Part shown: in pieces, positions 1 through 6,885 of the stretch | Position numbering within the stretch: the first letter of the stretch is position 1 | Layout of the letters: each line of letters opens with the position of its first letter | Origin: Auritidibacter sp. Marseille-P8566 | Lineage (GTDB): Bacteria > Bacteroidota > Bacteroidia > Flavobacteriales > Flavobacteriaceae | Assembly (NCBI GenBank): GCA_943325595.2 | Contig: CALPQA020000091.1 | Coordinates: 1-7,174 of the forward strand | Length of the DNA: 7,174 bases | Direction of reading: 5' to 3' | Notes under the pieces: generated by a model | Told to the model about the DNA's origin: nothing | Database searches by the model: none | The model's input: the letters and a program-made list of their open reading frames with translations, nothing else | Program-made: the position numbers and the translations under genes

Positions 1-1143
1 AGTAGTTGGAATTGAGGGCGGAATTAATAAAGAAACTTGCCCAATTTCACTTTCTTCAATTTGAATGGTAGATTGCGTAAAAATAGTACTAATAAAAACG
101 TTATTTGCATAAATTGAAATAGGAGTATTTATTGGTAAAACGGCTGTAGAATTATAATTTGAAACTTTATAATCAGCATCAATTGTTCTCGAATCACAAA
201 CAGTTTTTACATTATTAATCGCGACAGTTGCATCGGGCAATTGACTGTTTAATTTGGTCACAATTGCGTTAATCATTACAAAATCCTGACTGGATGTGAG
301 TTGAATTTCTGCAGAAGTATCTCCAACATTTATATTGTTTTGAATCGGATAGACATCCAAATCCATATTGTATAAAGTGCTAGAGTTTGTAAAGCTATTG
401 GTGCCATTAAAAGCATTATTAACCGGGTTTAAAGGTGGATTTCCAATGGGATTTCCATTAATTCTTAACGTTTCATTTACTGCAATTCCGGAATCGCCTT
501 CCCAAGCCAAAAAACCAATTTTAGCATCGAAATTATCAATAACATTCAAACTATTGAGCGTGATATTTACTTCGTCTGGAACAGATTGCATTCCGTCATA
601 AACGTTCAATTGATTCAAAGATAAATTGGTATTTTTGTACACAACAATAAGTGCCCAACCTGCAAAATTAGTACTTCTTTGGGCATGCAATTCGATAAAA
701 CTAGAAACATCAAGGTCTGAAATGGTATATGTTCCGTTGCCAGTTGCTTGAACTTGGGCGGTCACATCTTTAAAAGCACTGAAATAATCAAAAACGAGAT
801 TGGAAACAACACGTTGCAAACTAAAAGTTCTATCGGGCGTTACGGTTTGTCCGTTTAATTTAACATCAAAATCTCCTGTTCCACAACCAGCCCAATACAA
901 ATAGGCTTTTTCAATTATATCACCTGAATTTAAGTTTAAATTTGCTGAAGAAGTAGTATAGACTGCGGGGATGTTTTGAAATGAATTTTCAATTGGATTT
1001 AAGGTATTTCCAACAAAAACAAAGTCATATCTTCCATTAAATTGTTGAAACAAAGAAATATCTTGACCAAAAATGGAGCAAGAAAATAGCAAAAGCACAT
1101 TCAATAAAATAGTTTGAAAATGAGGTTTCATCTTTGATTTCAT
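1..1143 (-). CDS. Large secreted surface protein, N-terminal part (gliding-motility / T9SS-cargo type), partial
   Basis: The minus strand is open from an ATG at 1143-1141 to the left edge, giving 381 codons without a stop; the C-terminus is outside the window. The start MKSKMKPHFQ is followed by a hydrophobic stretch (about residues 10-26) ending in SIFGQD, a typical flavobacterial signal peptide, so the protein is exported. A second in-frame ATG at 1131-1129 would also keep the signal peptide. The mature part is Asn/Thr/Ser-rich, with segments such as FNGRYDFVFVGNTL (35-48), IEKAYLYWAGCGTGDF (77-92), AGWALIVVYKN (161-171), QLNVYDG (178-184), FLAWEGDSGIAVNETLRING (211-230) and QLPDATVAI (301-309). 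From memory this matches the N-terminal region of very long flavobacterial proteins that end in a gliding-motility-associated / type B T9SS sorting domain; that domain cannot be seen here. The expected role is an outer-surface adhesin or filament. It is transcribed divergently from the polysaccharide operon. Confidence 0.85.
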   Translation of the reverse strand, partial: MKSKMKPHFQTILLNVLLLFSCSIFGQDISLFQQFNGRYDFVFVGNTLNPIENSFQNIPAVYTTSSANLNLNSGDIIEKAYLYWAGCGTGDFDVKLNGQTVTPDRTFSLQRVVSNLVFDYFSAFKDVTAQVQATGNGTYTISDLDVSSFIELHAQRSTNFAGWALIVVYKNTNLSLNQLNVYDGMQSVPDEVNITLNSLNVIDNFDAKIGFLAWEGDSGIAVNETLRINGNPIGNPPLNPVNNAFNGTNSFTNSSTLYNMDLDVYPIQNNINVGDTSAEIQLTSSQDFVMINAIVTKLNSQLPDATVAINNVKTVCDSRTIDADYKVSNYNSTAVLPINTPISIYANNVFISTIFTQSTIQIEESEIGQVSLLIPPSIPTT

Positions 1144-1245
1144 AACGGATTTAAAATTAGTCAAATAATTTAATAAATCTAATTTTATAAAAAATAATGT
1201 TCTTATAAAATAAATGATTAATTTTCCAATGTTTAAAAATCAACC
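1144..1245. promoter_or_regulatory. Divergent intergenic region between surface-protein gene and polysaccharide operon
   Basis: This 102-base, extremely AT-rich stretch separates two genes reading away from each other, so it must hold the promoter of the minus-strand surface-protein gene and any local promoter of the plus-strand operon. I find no perfect match to the Bacteroidota consensus (TTG, about 19 bases, TAnnTTTG) on either strand. The nearest minus-strand candidate is ATTATTTG, about 18 bases before the ATG, which has the TTTG but not the TA and no good upstream TTG. There is no obvious operator-like palindrome or leader hairpin. Confidence 0.5.
1200..1226 (+). promoter_or_regulatory. 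Weak candidate promoter for the polysaccharide genes
   Basis: TAATTTTC at 1219-1226 matches the Bacteroidota -7 box TAnnTTTG except for its last base. A TTC at 1200-1202, 16 bases upstream, could stand in for the -33 TTG with one mismatch and spacing slightly shorter than usual. Transcription would begin near 1232, leaving a leader of roughly 14 bases before the TTG start at 1246. In DNA this AT-rich such a match may arise by chance, so this is only a candidate. Confidence 0.2.
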
Positions 1246-2223
1246 TTGAAAAAGTACACAGTAAAAAGATACGAACCCAAAGATTTCCACGATTGGAATG
1301 CTTTTATTGGCACTTCCAAAAACGCTACATTCCTTTTTAATAGGGACTTTATGGAGTATCACAGTGACAGATTTGAAGAGTATTCATTGCTGATTTACGA
1401 TGAACAAAAGTTGGTTTCTGTTTTGCCAGCCAATAGAGTGGGAGATGCAGTATATTCGCATCAAGGATTAACTTATGGCGGTTTGGTATTTCAAAAAAAC
1501 ATTAAATTAGGAAATTCGATAGCTATATTACAAGAAATCCTAATTTATTTGAACGAAAATCAGATTAAAAAACTGAATTTAAAGTTGATTCCCTCAATTT
1601 ATTGTGATGGTTTTTCAGAAGAAATAGCATATTCCTTATTCCTTTTAGAAGCTAAATTAACAAAAAGAGATTGTTTATCGGTTTTAGATTTAACAAAGCC
1701 TTTTGCCATTTCAAAAACTAGAAAAGAAAGTATTCGTCGCGGAGTAAAAAACGATTTGGTTATAAAAGAAGAACTCAATTTTGAATTGTTTTGGGAAGAA
1801 ATTTTAATTCCAAATTTAGATAAAAAGCACCACGCAAAACCAGTACATTCTGCTGAGGAAGTAATAAAATTACAAAAATTATTCCCTGAAAATATTCGTC
1901 ATTTTAATGTTTATCATGATGGAAATATTGTTGCTGGTACTACCATTTTCTTAACTGAAAAAGTGGCGCATCCTCAGTATATTTCGGGTAACAATCAAAA
2001 AAATGTGCTCGGAAGTTTAGATTATTTATACTATTATTTGATAAATGTAGTTTTTAAAGATAAGAATTACTTCGATTTTGGACCTTCCCATGAAAACAAT
2101 GGGTTAAATATCAACGAGGGGATTTTGTTTTGGAAGGAAAGTTTTGGTGCAAAAACGAGCATGCAAGATTCCTACGAGATTGAAACAAATAATTATAAAA
2201 AATTAGCAGGCATTTTGATATGA
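1246..2223 (+). CDS. FemAB/GNAT-like acyltransferase in a polysaccharide cluster
   Basis: This 325-residue cytoplasmic protein is of the type annotated in Bacteroidota as GNAT-family or FemAB-like acyltransferase. Landmarks are [19 protein letters not shown] (25-43), [11 protein letters not shown] (71-81), a [12 protein letters not shown] segment (157-168), [10 protein letters not shown] (196-205) and a C-terminal [10 protein letters not shown] block (276-285) followed by LFWKESFGA (294-302). The closing 'fDfG...n.gl..fKesFGa' pattern is characteristic of FemAB/GNAT acyl transfer folds. The start is the TTG at 1246: an in-frame stop lies 12 bases upstream, and the next ATG (residue 36) would remove the conserved N-terminus. 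It is preceded by A-rich sequence rather than a Shine-Dalgarno site. The stop overlaps the next gene's ATG by 4 bases. By context it probably N-acylates the amino sugar made by the following aminotransferase; aminoacyl transfer is an alternative. Substrate and donor are inferred. Confidence 0.82.
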   Translation: MKKYTVKRYEPKDFHDWNAFIGTSKNATFLFNRDFMEYHSDRFEEYSLLIYDEQKLVSVLPANRVGDAVYSHQGLTYGGLVFQKNIKLGNSIAILQEILIYLNENQIKKLNLKLIPSIYCDGFSEEIAYSLFLLEAKLTKRDCLSVLDLTKPFAISKTRKESIRRGVKNDLVIKEELNFELFWEEILIPNLDKKHHAKPVHSAEEVIKLQKLFPENIRHFNVYHDGNIVAGTTIFLTEKVAHPQYISGNNQKNVLGSLDYLYYYLINVVFKDKNYFDFGPSHENNGLNINEGILFWKESFGAKTSMQDSYEIETNNYKKLAGILI

Positions 2224-3317
2224 TTAAATTTCTCGACTTACATAAAATAAACGTCCCTTATGAAAATGCTTTTCAGCAAAAAATGAAAAGTGTTATGGAT
2301 ACCGGTTGGTATATTTTAGGAAATGAAGTGCAAGAATTCGAGAAAAATTTTGCAACATATTGTCAAGCTAAACATTGTATCGGCGTAGGAAATGGATTTG
2401 ATGCGATTACTTTGATTTTTAAAGCACAAATGCTATTAGGAAATCTGAAAAAAGGGGACGAGGTTTTGGTTCCTGCAAATACGTACATCGCTAGTATTCT
2501 TTCAATTTTGCAAGCAGACTTGGTTCCGGTTTTGGTCGAGCCAAAATTAGAAACGTACAACATTAATCCAAATTTAATTCAGGAGAAAATCACCAATAAA
2601 ACCAAAGCAATTTTGGCGGTTCATTTGTACGGTCAATTGGCCGAAATGGATGCGATAAATGAAATTGCAATTCAAAATAATCTATTAGTTGTTGAAGATG
2701 CAGCCCAGTCTCATGGTGCTTTTTTAGAAGAAAATAGAAAATCTATAAATACCCAAGCTTATAGTTTTTATCCAGGTAAAAATCTAGGTGCTCTAGGCGA
2801 TGGAGGTGCAGTAGTTACAAATGATGCTGCATTGGCAAAAGCCATTCGCTCCCTCCGTAATTATGGTTCTGAAATAAAATATTATAATAATAATATTGGA
2901 ATTAATTCCCGTTTGGACGAATTGCAAGCGGCATTTCTGAACGTTAAATTACCCAATTTGGATGTTGATAATAAGCATCGTAAAACTGTTGCAAATCGTT
3001 ATTTGTCGGAAATAAAAAACAATAAAATAACATTACCATTTTGGGATTTCTCGGATAATCACGTGTTTCATTTGTTTGTAATTAGAACCGAAAAAAGGAA
3101 GGAATTACAAGATTATTTAAAAGAAAACGGAATTGAAACGATGATACATTATCCCGTTCCGCCACACCAACAAAAAGCATTCGAAAATTGGAATCATTTG
3201 TCATTTCCTATAACTGAAAAAATTCATAATGAGGTTTTAAGTTTACCAATAAGCCCAGTTTTGACAATTGAAGAAGTTGATTTTGTTATTCAAAAAGTGA
3301 ATTCATGGACATTTTAA
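2220..3317 (+). CDS. DegT/DnrJ/EryC1/StrS PLP-dependent sugar aminotransferase (FdtB/QdtB-like)
   Basis: This is a full-length (365-residue) member of the DegT/DnrJ/EryC1/StrS family of cytoplasmic aminotransferases, which use PLP, normally with glutamate as donor, to aminate NDP-linked keto-deoxysugars. The N-terminus [14 protein letters not shown] is standard. [11 protein letters not shown] (55-65) is the PLP-phosphate region, [10 protein letters not shown] (84-93) follows, and [11 protein letters not shown] (157-167) contains D160, Q163 and H165. [19 protein letters not shown] (182-200) contains the Schiff-base lysine K187, and [12 protein letters not shown] (229-240) and [12 protein letters not shown] (310-321) are substrate-side motifs. 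The [15 protein letters not shown] form resembles FdtB/QdtB, which make dTDP-3-amino-3,6-dideoxyhexoses (Fuc3N or Qui3N), rather than 4-aminotransferases such as ArnB. This sub-assignment is by eye and would require a 3,4-ketoisomerase (FdtA/QdtA) that is not in the window. The ATG overlaps the preceding TGA as ATGA, and the end overlaps the next gene by 13 bases. Confidence 0.93.
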   Translation: MIKFLDLHKINVPYENAFQQKMKSVMDTGWYILGNEVQEFEKNFATYCQAKHCIGVGNGFDAITLIFKAQMLLGNLKKGDEVLVPANTYIASILSILQADLVPVLVEPKLETYNINPNLIQEKITNKTKAILAVHLYGQLAEMDAINEIAIQNNLLVVEDAAQSHGAFLEENRKSINTQAYSFYPGKNLGALGDGGAVVTNDAALAKAIRSLRNYGSEIKYYNNNIGINSRLDELQAAFLNVKLPNLDVDNKHRKTVANRYLSEIKNNKITLPFWDFSDNHVFHLFVIRTEKRKELQDYLKENGIETMIHYPVPPHQQKAFENWNHLSFPITEKIHNEVLSLPISPVLTIEEVDFVIQKVNSWTF

Positions 3318-4318
3318 TTAAATCATTTAATCGACCTTATTATTTAGATCGTTGTATCCAAAGCATTTATTTGAACAGTCAAAATTCAGATTTTAAAATT
3401 ACTGTTTTAGACGACGGAACACCCCAAAAATACTTGGATAAATTGCTTGAAAAACATCCGAAAATCAAAATAGTAAAATCAGATTTGTATGATGAAAAAT
3501 CCAAAGCAATTCAAAACAATATTAACGTAGATTCTAAAATCCCCATTAAATTATGGATTAGTGAGGCTAAAAAAGCTTCCAATTATTTTGTTTTAATAGA
3601 AGATGATTTTTGGTTTACCACTCCTTTCAATCTGAAAAAATTCAGATTAAATTTAGAAGCAGATAAAATTTTAATGTTGAAATTATGTTGGCTAGGAAAT
3701 CCTAAATTGCTTCCCAAAAACAGCCTTCCTATTAATAATTTATACAACAGTTACAGTCCAAATCTTTATACTGAGAATCCATTTTTATTTAATCTTATTT
3801 TTAGACTTAACCGGTTTAAAATTCGGAAAATTCTAACCCTTTTAAATATTTACAGCGAAGAACGATTAATTAATTATTACACTGTTTATGCAACATCAGG
3901 GGCTATTTTCAAAAAGAAATATTTCCTAAACCTATGGAAAAACCATAAAAATTCAGTCGATGAGGGGCTTCAATTATTAAATGCGGTTAAATTTATTAAT
4001 AAAAAGAAAAAAAGTTCAAATTTTGGATTTTCCAACAATGAAATTATGAAAACTGGATTTTTATCTTCGGCAAGTAATCAAAATAAAGCCTACGAGAATT
4101 GCGCTATTGATATGTTTGCTTTCAATAAAATCATCAATGAGTTTTGGTTTAGCAATGATTTTGATGCAATGGAAAACTATCCAAATGACTTGAATTCTGA
4201 CAAGATTAGCACACTTCTTAAAAATAGCAATACCGTTTTAGCTAAAGTTTCTGAATGGCAAAAATGGGTTCAAGAATTTAAAAACCAATACACCGCATTT
4301 GGTTGTAAAATTGATTAA
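3305..4318 (+). CDS. Putative GT-A (GT2-like) glycosyltransferase, divergent
   Basis: This 337-residue protein has no signal peptide and probably acts on the cytoplasmic face of the inner membrane, adding a sugar to the lipid-linked repeat unit. The N-terminus [19 protein letters not shown] (3-21) is the 'sfNRp.yL..ci.Si' start of GT2-type GT-A folds. ITVLDDG (32-38) is the first nucleotide-binding acidic motif, and [12 protein letters not shown] (94-105) supplies E99-D100-D101 in the DxD position. The central [13 protein letters not shown] (195-207) resembles the acceptor-side 'sG.if.k..f' segment. I see no QxxRW-type motif, and the second half (about 210-337) matches nothing I recognise, so donor, acceptor and linkage are unknown. 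The ATG lies 13 bases inside the aminotransferase gene, and the stop is one base before the flippase ATG. Lys and Asn content is high, with a KKKK run at 233-236. The fold is fairly confident; the specificity is unknown. Confidence 0.75.
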   Translation: MDILIKSFNRPYYLDRCIQSIYLNSQNSDFKITVLDDGTPQKYLDKLLEKHPKIKIVKSDLYDEKSKAIQNNINVDSKIPIKLWISEAKKASNYFVLIEDDFWFTTPFNLKKFRLNLEADKILMLKLCWLGNPKLLPKNSLPINNLYNSYSPNLYTENPFLFNLIFRLNRFKIRKILTLLNIYSEERLINYYTVYATSGAIFKKKYFLNLWKNHKNSVDEGLQLLNAVKFINKKKKSSNFGFSNNEIMKTGFLSSASNQNKAYENCAIDMFAFNKIINEFWFSNDFDAMENYPNDLNSDKISTLLKNSNTVLAKVSEWQKWVQEFKNQYTAFGCKID

Positions 4319-4319
4319 A

Positions 4320-5822
4320 ATGGAAGTAAAGCACAAAGAAAACTCACACAAAACAATTCTTAAAGCTACAGGTATTTTTGGATTTGCTCAAGCAATGAAA
4401 ATGATTGTCGGCGTTGTTGGGTCTAAATTTGTGGCTGTTTTTTTAGGTCCAATCGGAATAGGAACTGTTGGTTTATTGAACAATACGATTGCAATAATTG
4501 GTTCCCTAACGAGTTTTGGAATCAACATTACTGGTGTTCGAGAAGTGAGTTTGGCTCGTGCGGAAAATGATGAAAATAAATTTTCGGAACGTTATATTGT
4601 ACTTCAGCGATGGTCTTTATTAGTTGGTTTATTTGGAGCAGTTATTACGATTATTTTTTCAAAACTATTGAGCAAGTTGACTTTCGGTACATCAGAATAT
4701 TATTTTTGGTTTGTAATTCTTTCAGTAAATTTTGTTTTTTCAAGTTTAACGGCTAGTAGGATAGCTCTTTTACAAGGTTTGCGAATGGTAAAATCCATTG
4801 CTGTTTCCAATGTCGTAGCTTCGGTTTTAATCACTTTTGTAACGGTTCCAATTTATTATTTTTTCAAATTTGATGGAATTCTAGCTGTTATAATAATCTC
4901 AAGTTTACTTAATTTCGGAGTTAATTTTTACTTCACTCAAAATATAAAAATTAACGCTGTAAAAATTTCAATTTCCGATACATTTCGAAAAGGAATTCCA
5001 TTAATGAAAATGGGGTTTTTATTATCTATTAATGTTATTTTCGGTCAAATTTGCAGCTATTTGATAAAGATTTATTTGAACGGAAATGGTTCGACAGCTG
5101 AAATTTTAGGTTTTTTTGAGGTCAGTTCCGTAATTTTAATTTCTTATGTTGGAATGATTTTTAACGCAATGGGAACCGATTTTTATCCCCGAATTACAGC
5201 AATTCATAATGATAATTCAAAGATTAAAGAATTAGTAAACGACCAAATAGAAATTGGTTTGTTATTGATTACTCCAGCAATTACCTTGTTGTATTTTTGT
5301 GCTCCAGTTTTGATTCAGGCTCTTTATACAAAAGAATTTTTAGGTGTTTTACTAATATTGAGAGCTGCATTATTTGCCGTTATTATAAAAGCAATAATCT
5401 GGCCGTTGGCCTTTATAATTTTAGCAAAGGGAGATAATAAATTATATTTCAAGCAAGAAATCTTGAGCGATTTATTTTTGCTACTTTCGACCGTTATTCT
5501 ACATCATTTTTTTGGATTAGTTGGAATTGGAATTGCGAGCCTATTGCAATTTATTATATATGCTTTTTACATTATTGCTATTTTAAAAAAGAAATTCGAT
5601 TTCGGGATTCGTAAAAACACTTTCAAAGTAATAGTAGTAAGTTCTTTAATTGGATTAGCATCTTGCTTAATCACTTTTACGATTGATTATCCTTATGCCT
5701 ATTTTCCGCTTGGAAGTATTTTTATAATTTCAACACTATATTCTTATAAAGAGTTAGACAAAAGAATAGTCCTTTTTTCGTATTATTTGAAGATTAAAAA
5801 CAAATTTAAACGCAATGAATAA
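4320..5822 (+). CDS. Wzx-type O-antigen/polysaccharide flippase (MATE/MOP superfamily)
   Basis: This 500-residue inner-membrane protein belongs to the polysaccharide-export branch of the MOP exporter superfamily. It flips undecaprenyl-diphosphate-linked repeat units to the periplasm in the Wzx/Wzy route. I count about 13-14 hydrophobic segments, roughly at residues 12-33, 36-62, 96-114, 126-146, 160-180, 184-206, 230-250, 268-285, 321-345, 348-378, 388-430 (two), 444-463 and 468-483, and the length is normal. SKFVAVFLGPIGIGTVGL (35-52) matches the 'nKf.A.flGp.G.g..G' start of WzxE-like translocases, and GTDFYPRITA (285-294) is the conserved 'DfyPR' loop. I chose the ATG at 4320 because it directly follows the glycosyltransferase stop. 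A TTG at 4299 would add seven residues inside that gene and gives no better family match. The end overlaps the acyltransferase gene by 8 bases. The basic C-terminus (KIKNKFKRNE) is probably cytoplasmic. Confidence 0.9.
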   Translation: MEVKHKENSHKTILKATGIFGFAQAMKMIVGVVGSKFVAVFLGPIGIGTVGLLNNTIAIIGSLTSFGINITGVREVSLARAENDENKFSERYIVLQRWSLLVGLFGAVITIIFSKLLSKLTFGTSEYYFWFVILSVNFVFSSLTASRIALLQGLRMVKSIAVSNVVASVLITFVTVPIYYFFKFDGILAVIIISSLLNFGVNFYFTQNIKINAVKISISDTFRKGIPLMKMGFLLSINVIFGQICSYLIKIYLNGNGSTAEILGFFEVSSVILISYVGMIFNAMGTDFYPRITAIHNDNSKIKELVNDQIEIGLLLITPAITLLYFCAPVLIQALYTKEFLGVLLILRAALFAVIIKAIIWPLAFIILAKGDNKLYFKQEILSDLFLLLSTVILHHFFGLVGIGIASLLQFIIYAFYIIAILKKKFDFGIRKNTFKVIVVSSLIGLASCLITFTIDYPYAYFPLGSIFIISTLYSYKELDKRIVLFSYYLKIKNKFKRNE

Positions 5823-6885
5823 AGTCAATTATCCTGCTTTAACAGGCGTTCGAGCACTTGCGGCATTTATGGTTTATATTCATCATTATAATCCGTTTAC
5901 AGTTGCACTTTTCGGACAGAATATTCATGATTTTTTTGGTGAATTCCATATTGGCGTAACTATATTCTTCGTTTTAAGTGGTTTCCTAATTTGTAATCGT
6001 TATTATGATGAAGTGAATTTCAGTTTTAAAGACTATTTCGTAAAACGTTTTGCTAGGATTTATCCAATGTATTTCTTGTTAACGACATTTACATTTCTAT
6101 TTTTCGCGATTTTTCATTCTCAAACTAATTTAGTGGATTTGAAAAATTATTTTTTTAATATTTCTTTCCTAAAAGGATTTTCAGATGATTTGAAATTCAC
6201 TGGAATTGCCCAAGGTTGGTCCTTAACAGTTGAAGAAATGTTCTATGTTTTGGCACCAATTTTCTTTCTTTTAATAAAACGAAGCAAACTTTTTTTAATA
6301 TTACTCCCATTGTTTTTTATTGGACTCGGACTTTTATTAGTTTCTATTTTCAAAGGAATGGATTGTTATGGATTCATGAATTCGATTAATTTCATGTTGG
6401 ATTTTACATTTTTCGGAAGGGTAACGGAGTTTTTTATCGGAATTGCTTTAGCATTATTTTTAAGAAATAATAGTTTTGACTTGAAATTTAAAGGAGTTAC
6501 TTACGTCGGTTTTTTTGGAATAATTTTAAGTGTGTGGGCTTTGGTTTCTCTAAAAGAAGGTGTAGGTTTTGGTGTTGATACTTTATTTGGGAAAGTTATT
6601 AATACGTTTTTACTACCAATTTTCGGAATTGCTCCTTTATTTTGGGGTTTAATCAAGGAAAAAACAATGCTTTCAAAACTTTTTAGCACCAAAATTTTCG
6701 TGCTCTTAGGCAAAAGTTCGTATATTTTTTACTTAATTCATCTTGGAATTTTCGTTACCATATTGAATAAAATTTCAACCAATCAGTGGTTTATTTTCAT
6801 TGCTTTGAATGTTATTTCTGTTGTTTTATATTCCTATTTGGAAAGTCCACTAAATAAGATAATCCGAAAAAATGTCGAAAAATAA
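5815..6885 (+). CDS. Acyltransferase-3 family membrane protein (OafA/NodX-like O-acyltransferase)
   Basis: This 356-residue integral membrane protein of the acyltransferase-3 family transfers acetyl or other short acyl groups from a cytoplasmic donor to hydroxyls of a surface glycan. The N-terminal block PALTGVRALAAFMVYIHHYN (7-26) carries the family's conserved arginine (R13) and the catalytic-type histidine (H23 or H24). FFVLSGFLI (51-59), YFVKRFARIYPMYF (74-87), QGWSLTVEEMFY (133-144, with E140/E141), LGKSSYIFYLIHLGIF (298-313) and YSYLESPLNK (339-348) follow in the usual order. About ten hydrophobic segments are visible, and there is no extra periplasmic SGNH domain, so it is the short, stand-alone form. 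The ATG lies inside the last codons of the flippase gene (8-base overlap), pointing to coupled translation and to O-acylation of the same polysaccharide. The acyl group and target sugar cannot be read from sequence. The stop directly abuts that of the convergent gene. Confidence 0.92.
   Translation: MNKVNYPALTGVRALAAFMVYIHHYNPFTVALFGQNIHDFFGEFHIGVTIFFVLSGFLICNRYYDEVNFSFKDYFVKRFARIYPMYFLLTTFTFLFFAIFHSQTNLVDLKNYFFNISFLKGFSDDLKFTGIAQGWSLTVEEMFYVLAPIFFLLIKRSKLFLILLPLFFIGLGLLLVSIFKGMDCYGFMNSINFMLDFTFFGRVTEFFIGIALALFLRNNSFDLKFKGVTYVGFFGIILSVWALVSLKEGVGFGVDTLFGKVINTFLLPIFGIAPLFWGLIKEKTMLSKLFSTKIFVLLGKSSYIFYLIHLGIFVTILNKISTNQWFIFIALNVISVVLYSYLESPLNKIIRKNVEK

Noticed and set aside
368..601. Plus-strand open frame of 77 codons
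   Set aside because: It lies entirely antisense to the well-supported surface-protein gene and resembles no protein family.
1144..1245. Possible small RNA, riboswitch or JUMPstart-like element ahead of the operon
   Set aside because: The stretch is short and almost purely AT; no conserved motif or stable hairpin is visible.
2363..2563. Minus-strand open frame of 66 codons
   Set aside because: It is antisense to the aminotransferase coding region, including conserved motifs, and is explained as a shadow.
2878..2900. AT-only trinucleotide-like repeat (AATAATAAT)
   Set aside because: It encodes Tyr-Tyr-Asn-Asn-Asn in frame within the aminotransferase and is too short to count as a phase-variable repeat.
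4299..4319. Upstream TTG start for the flippase gene
   Set aside because: The ATG at 4320, one base after the previous stop, gives a normal family N-terminus; the extension would overlap the glycosyltransferase gene and use a rarer start.
6501..6713. Minus-strand open frame of 70 codons
   Set aside because: It is antisense to the acyltransferase-3 gene and has no recognisable features.
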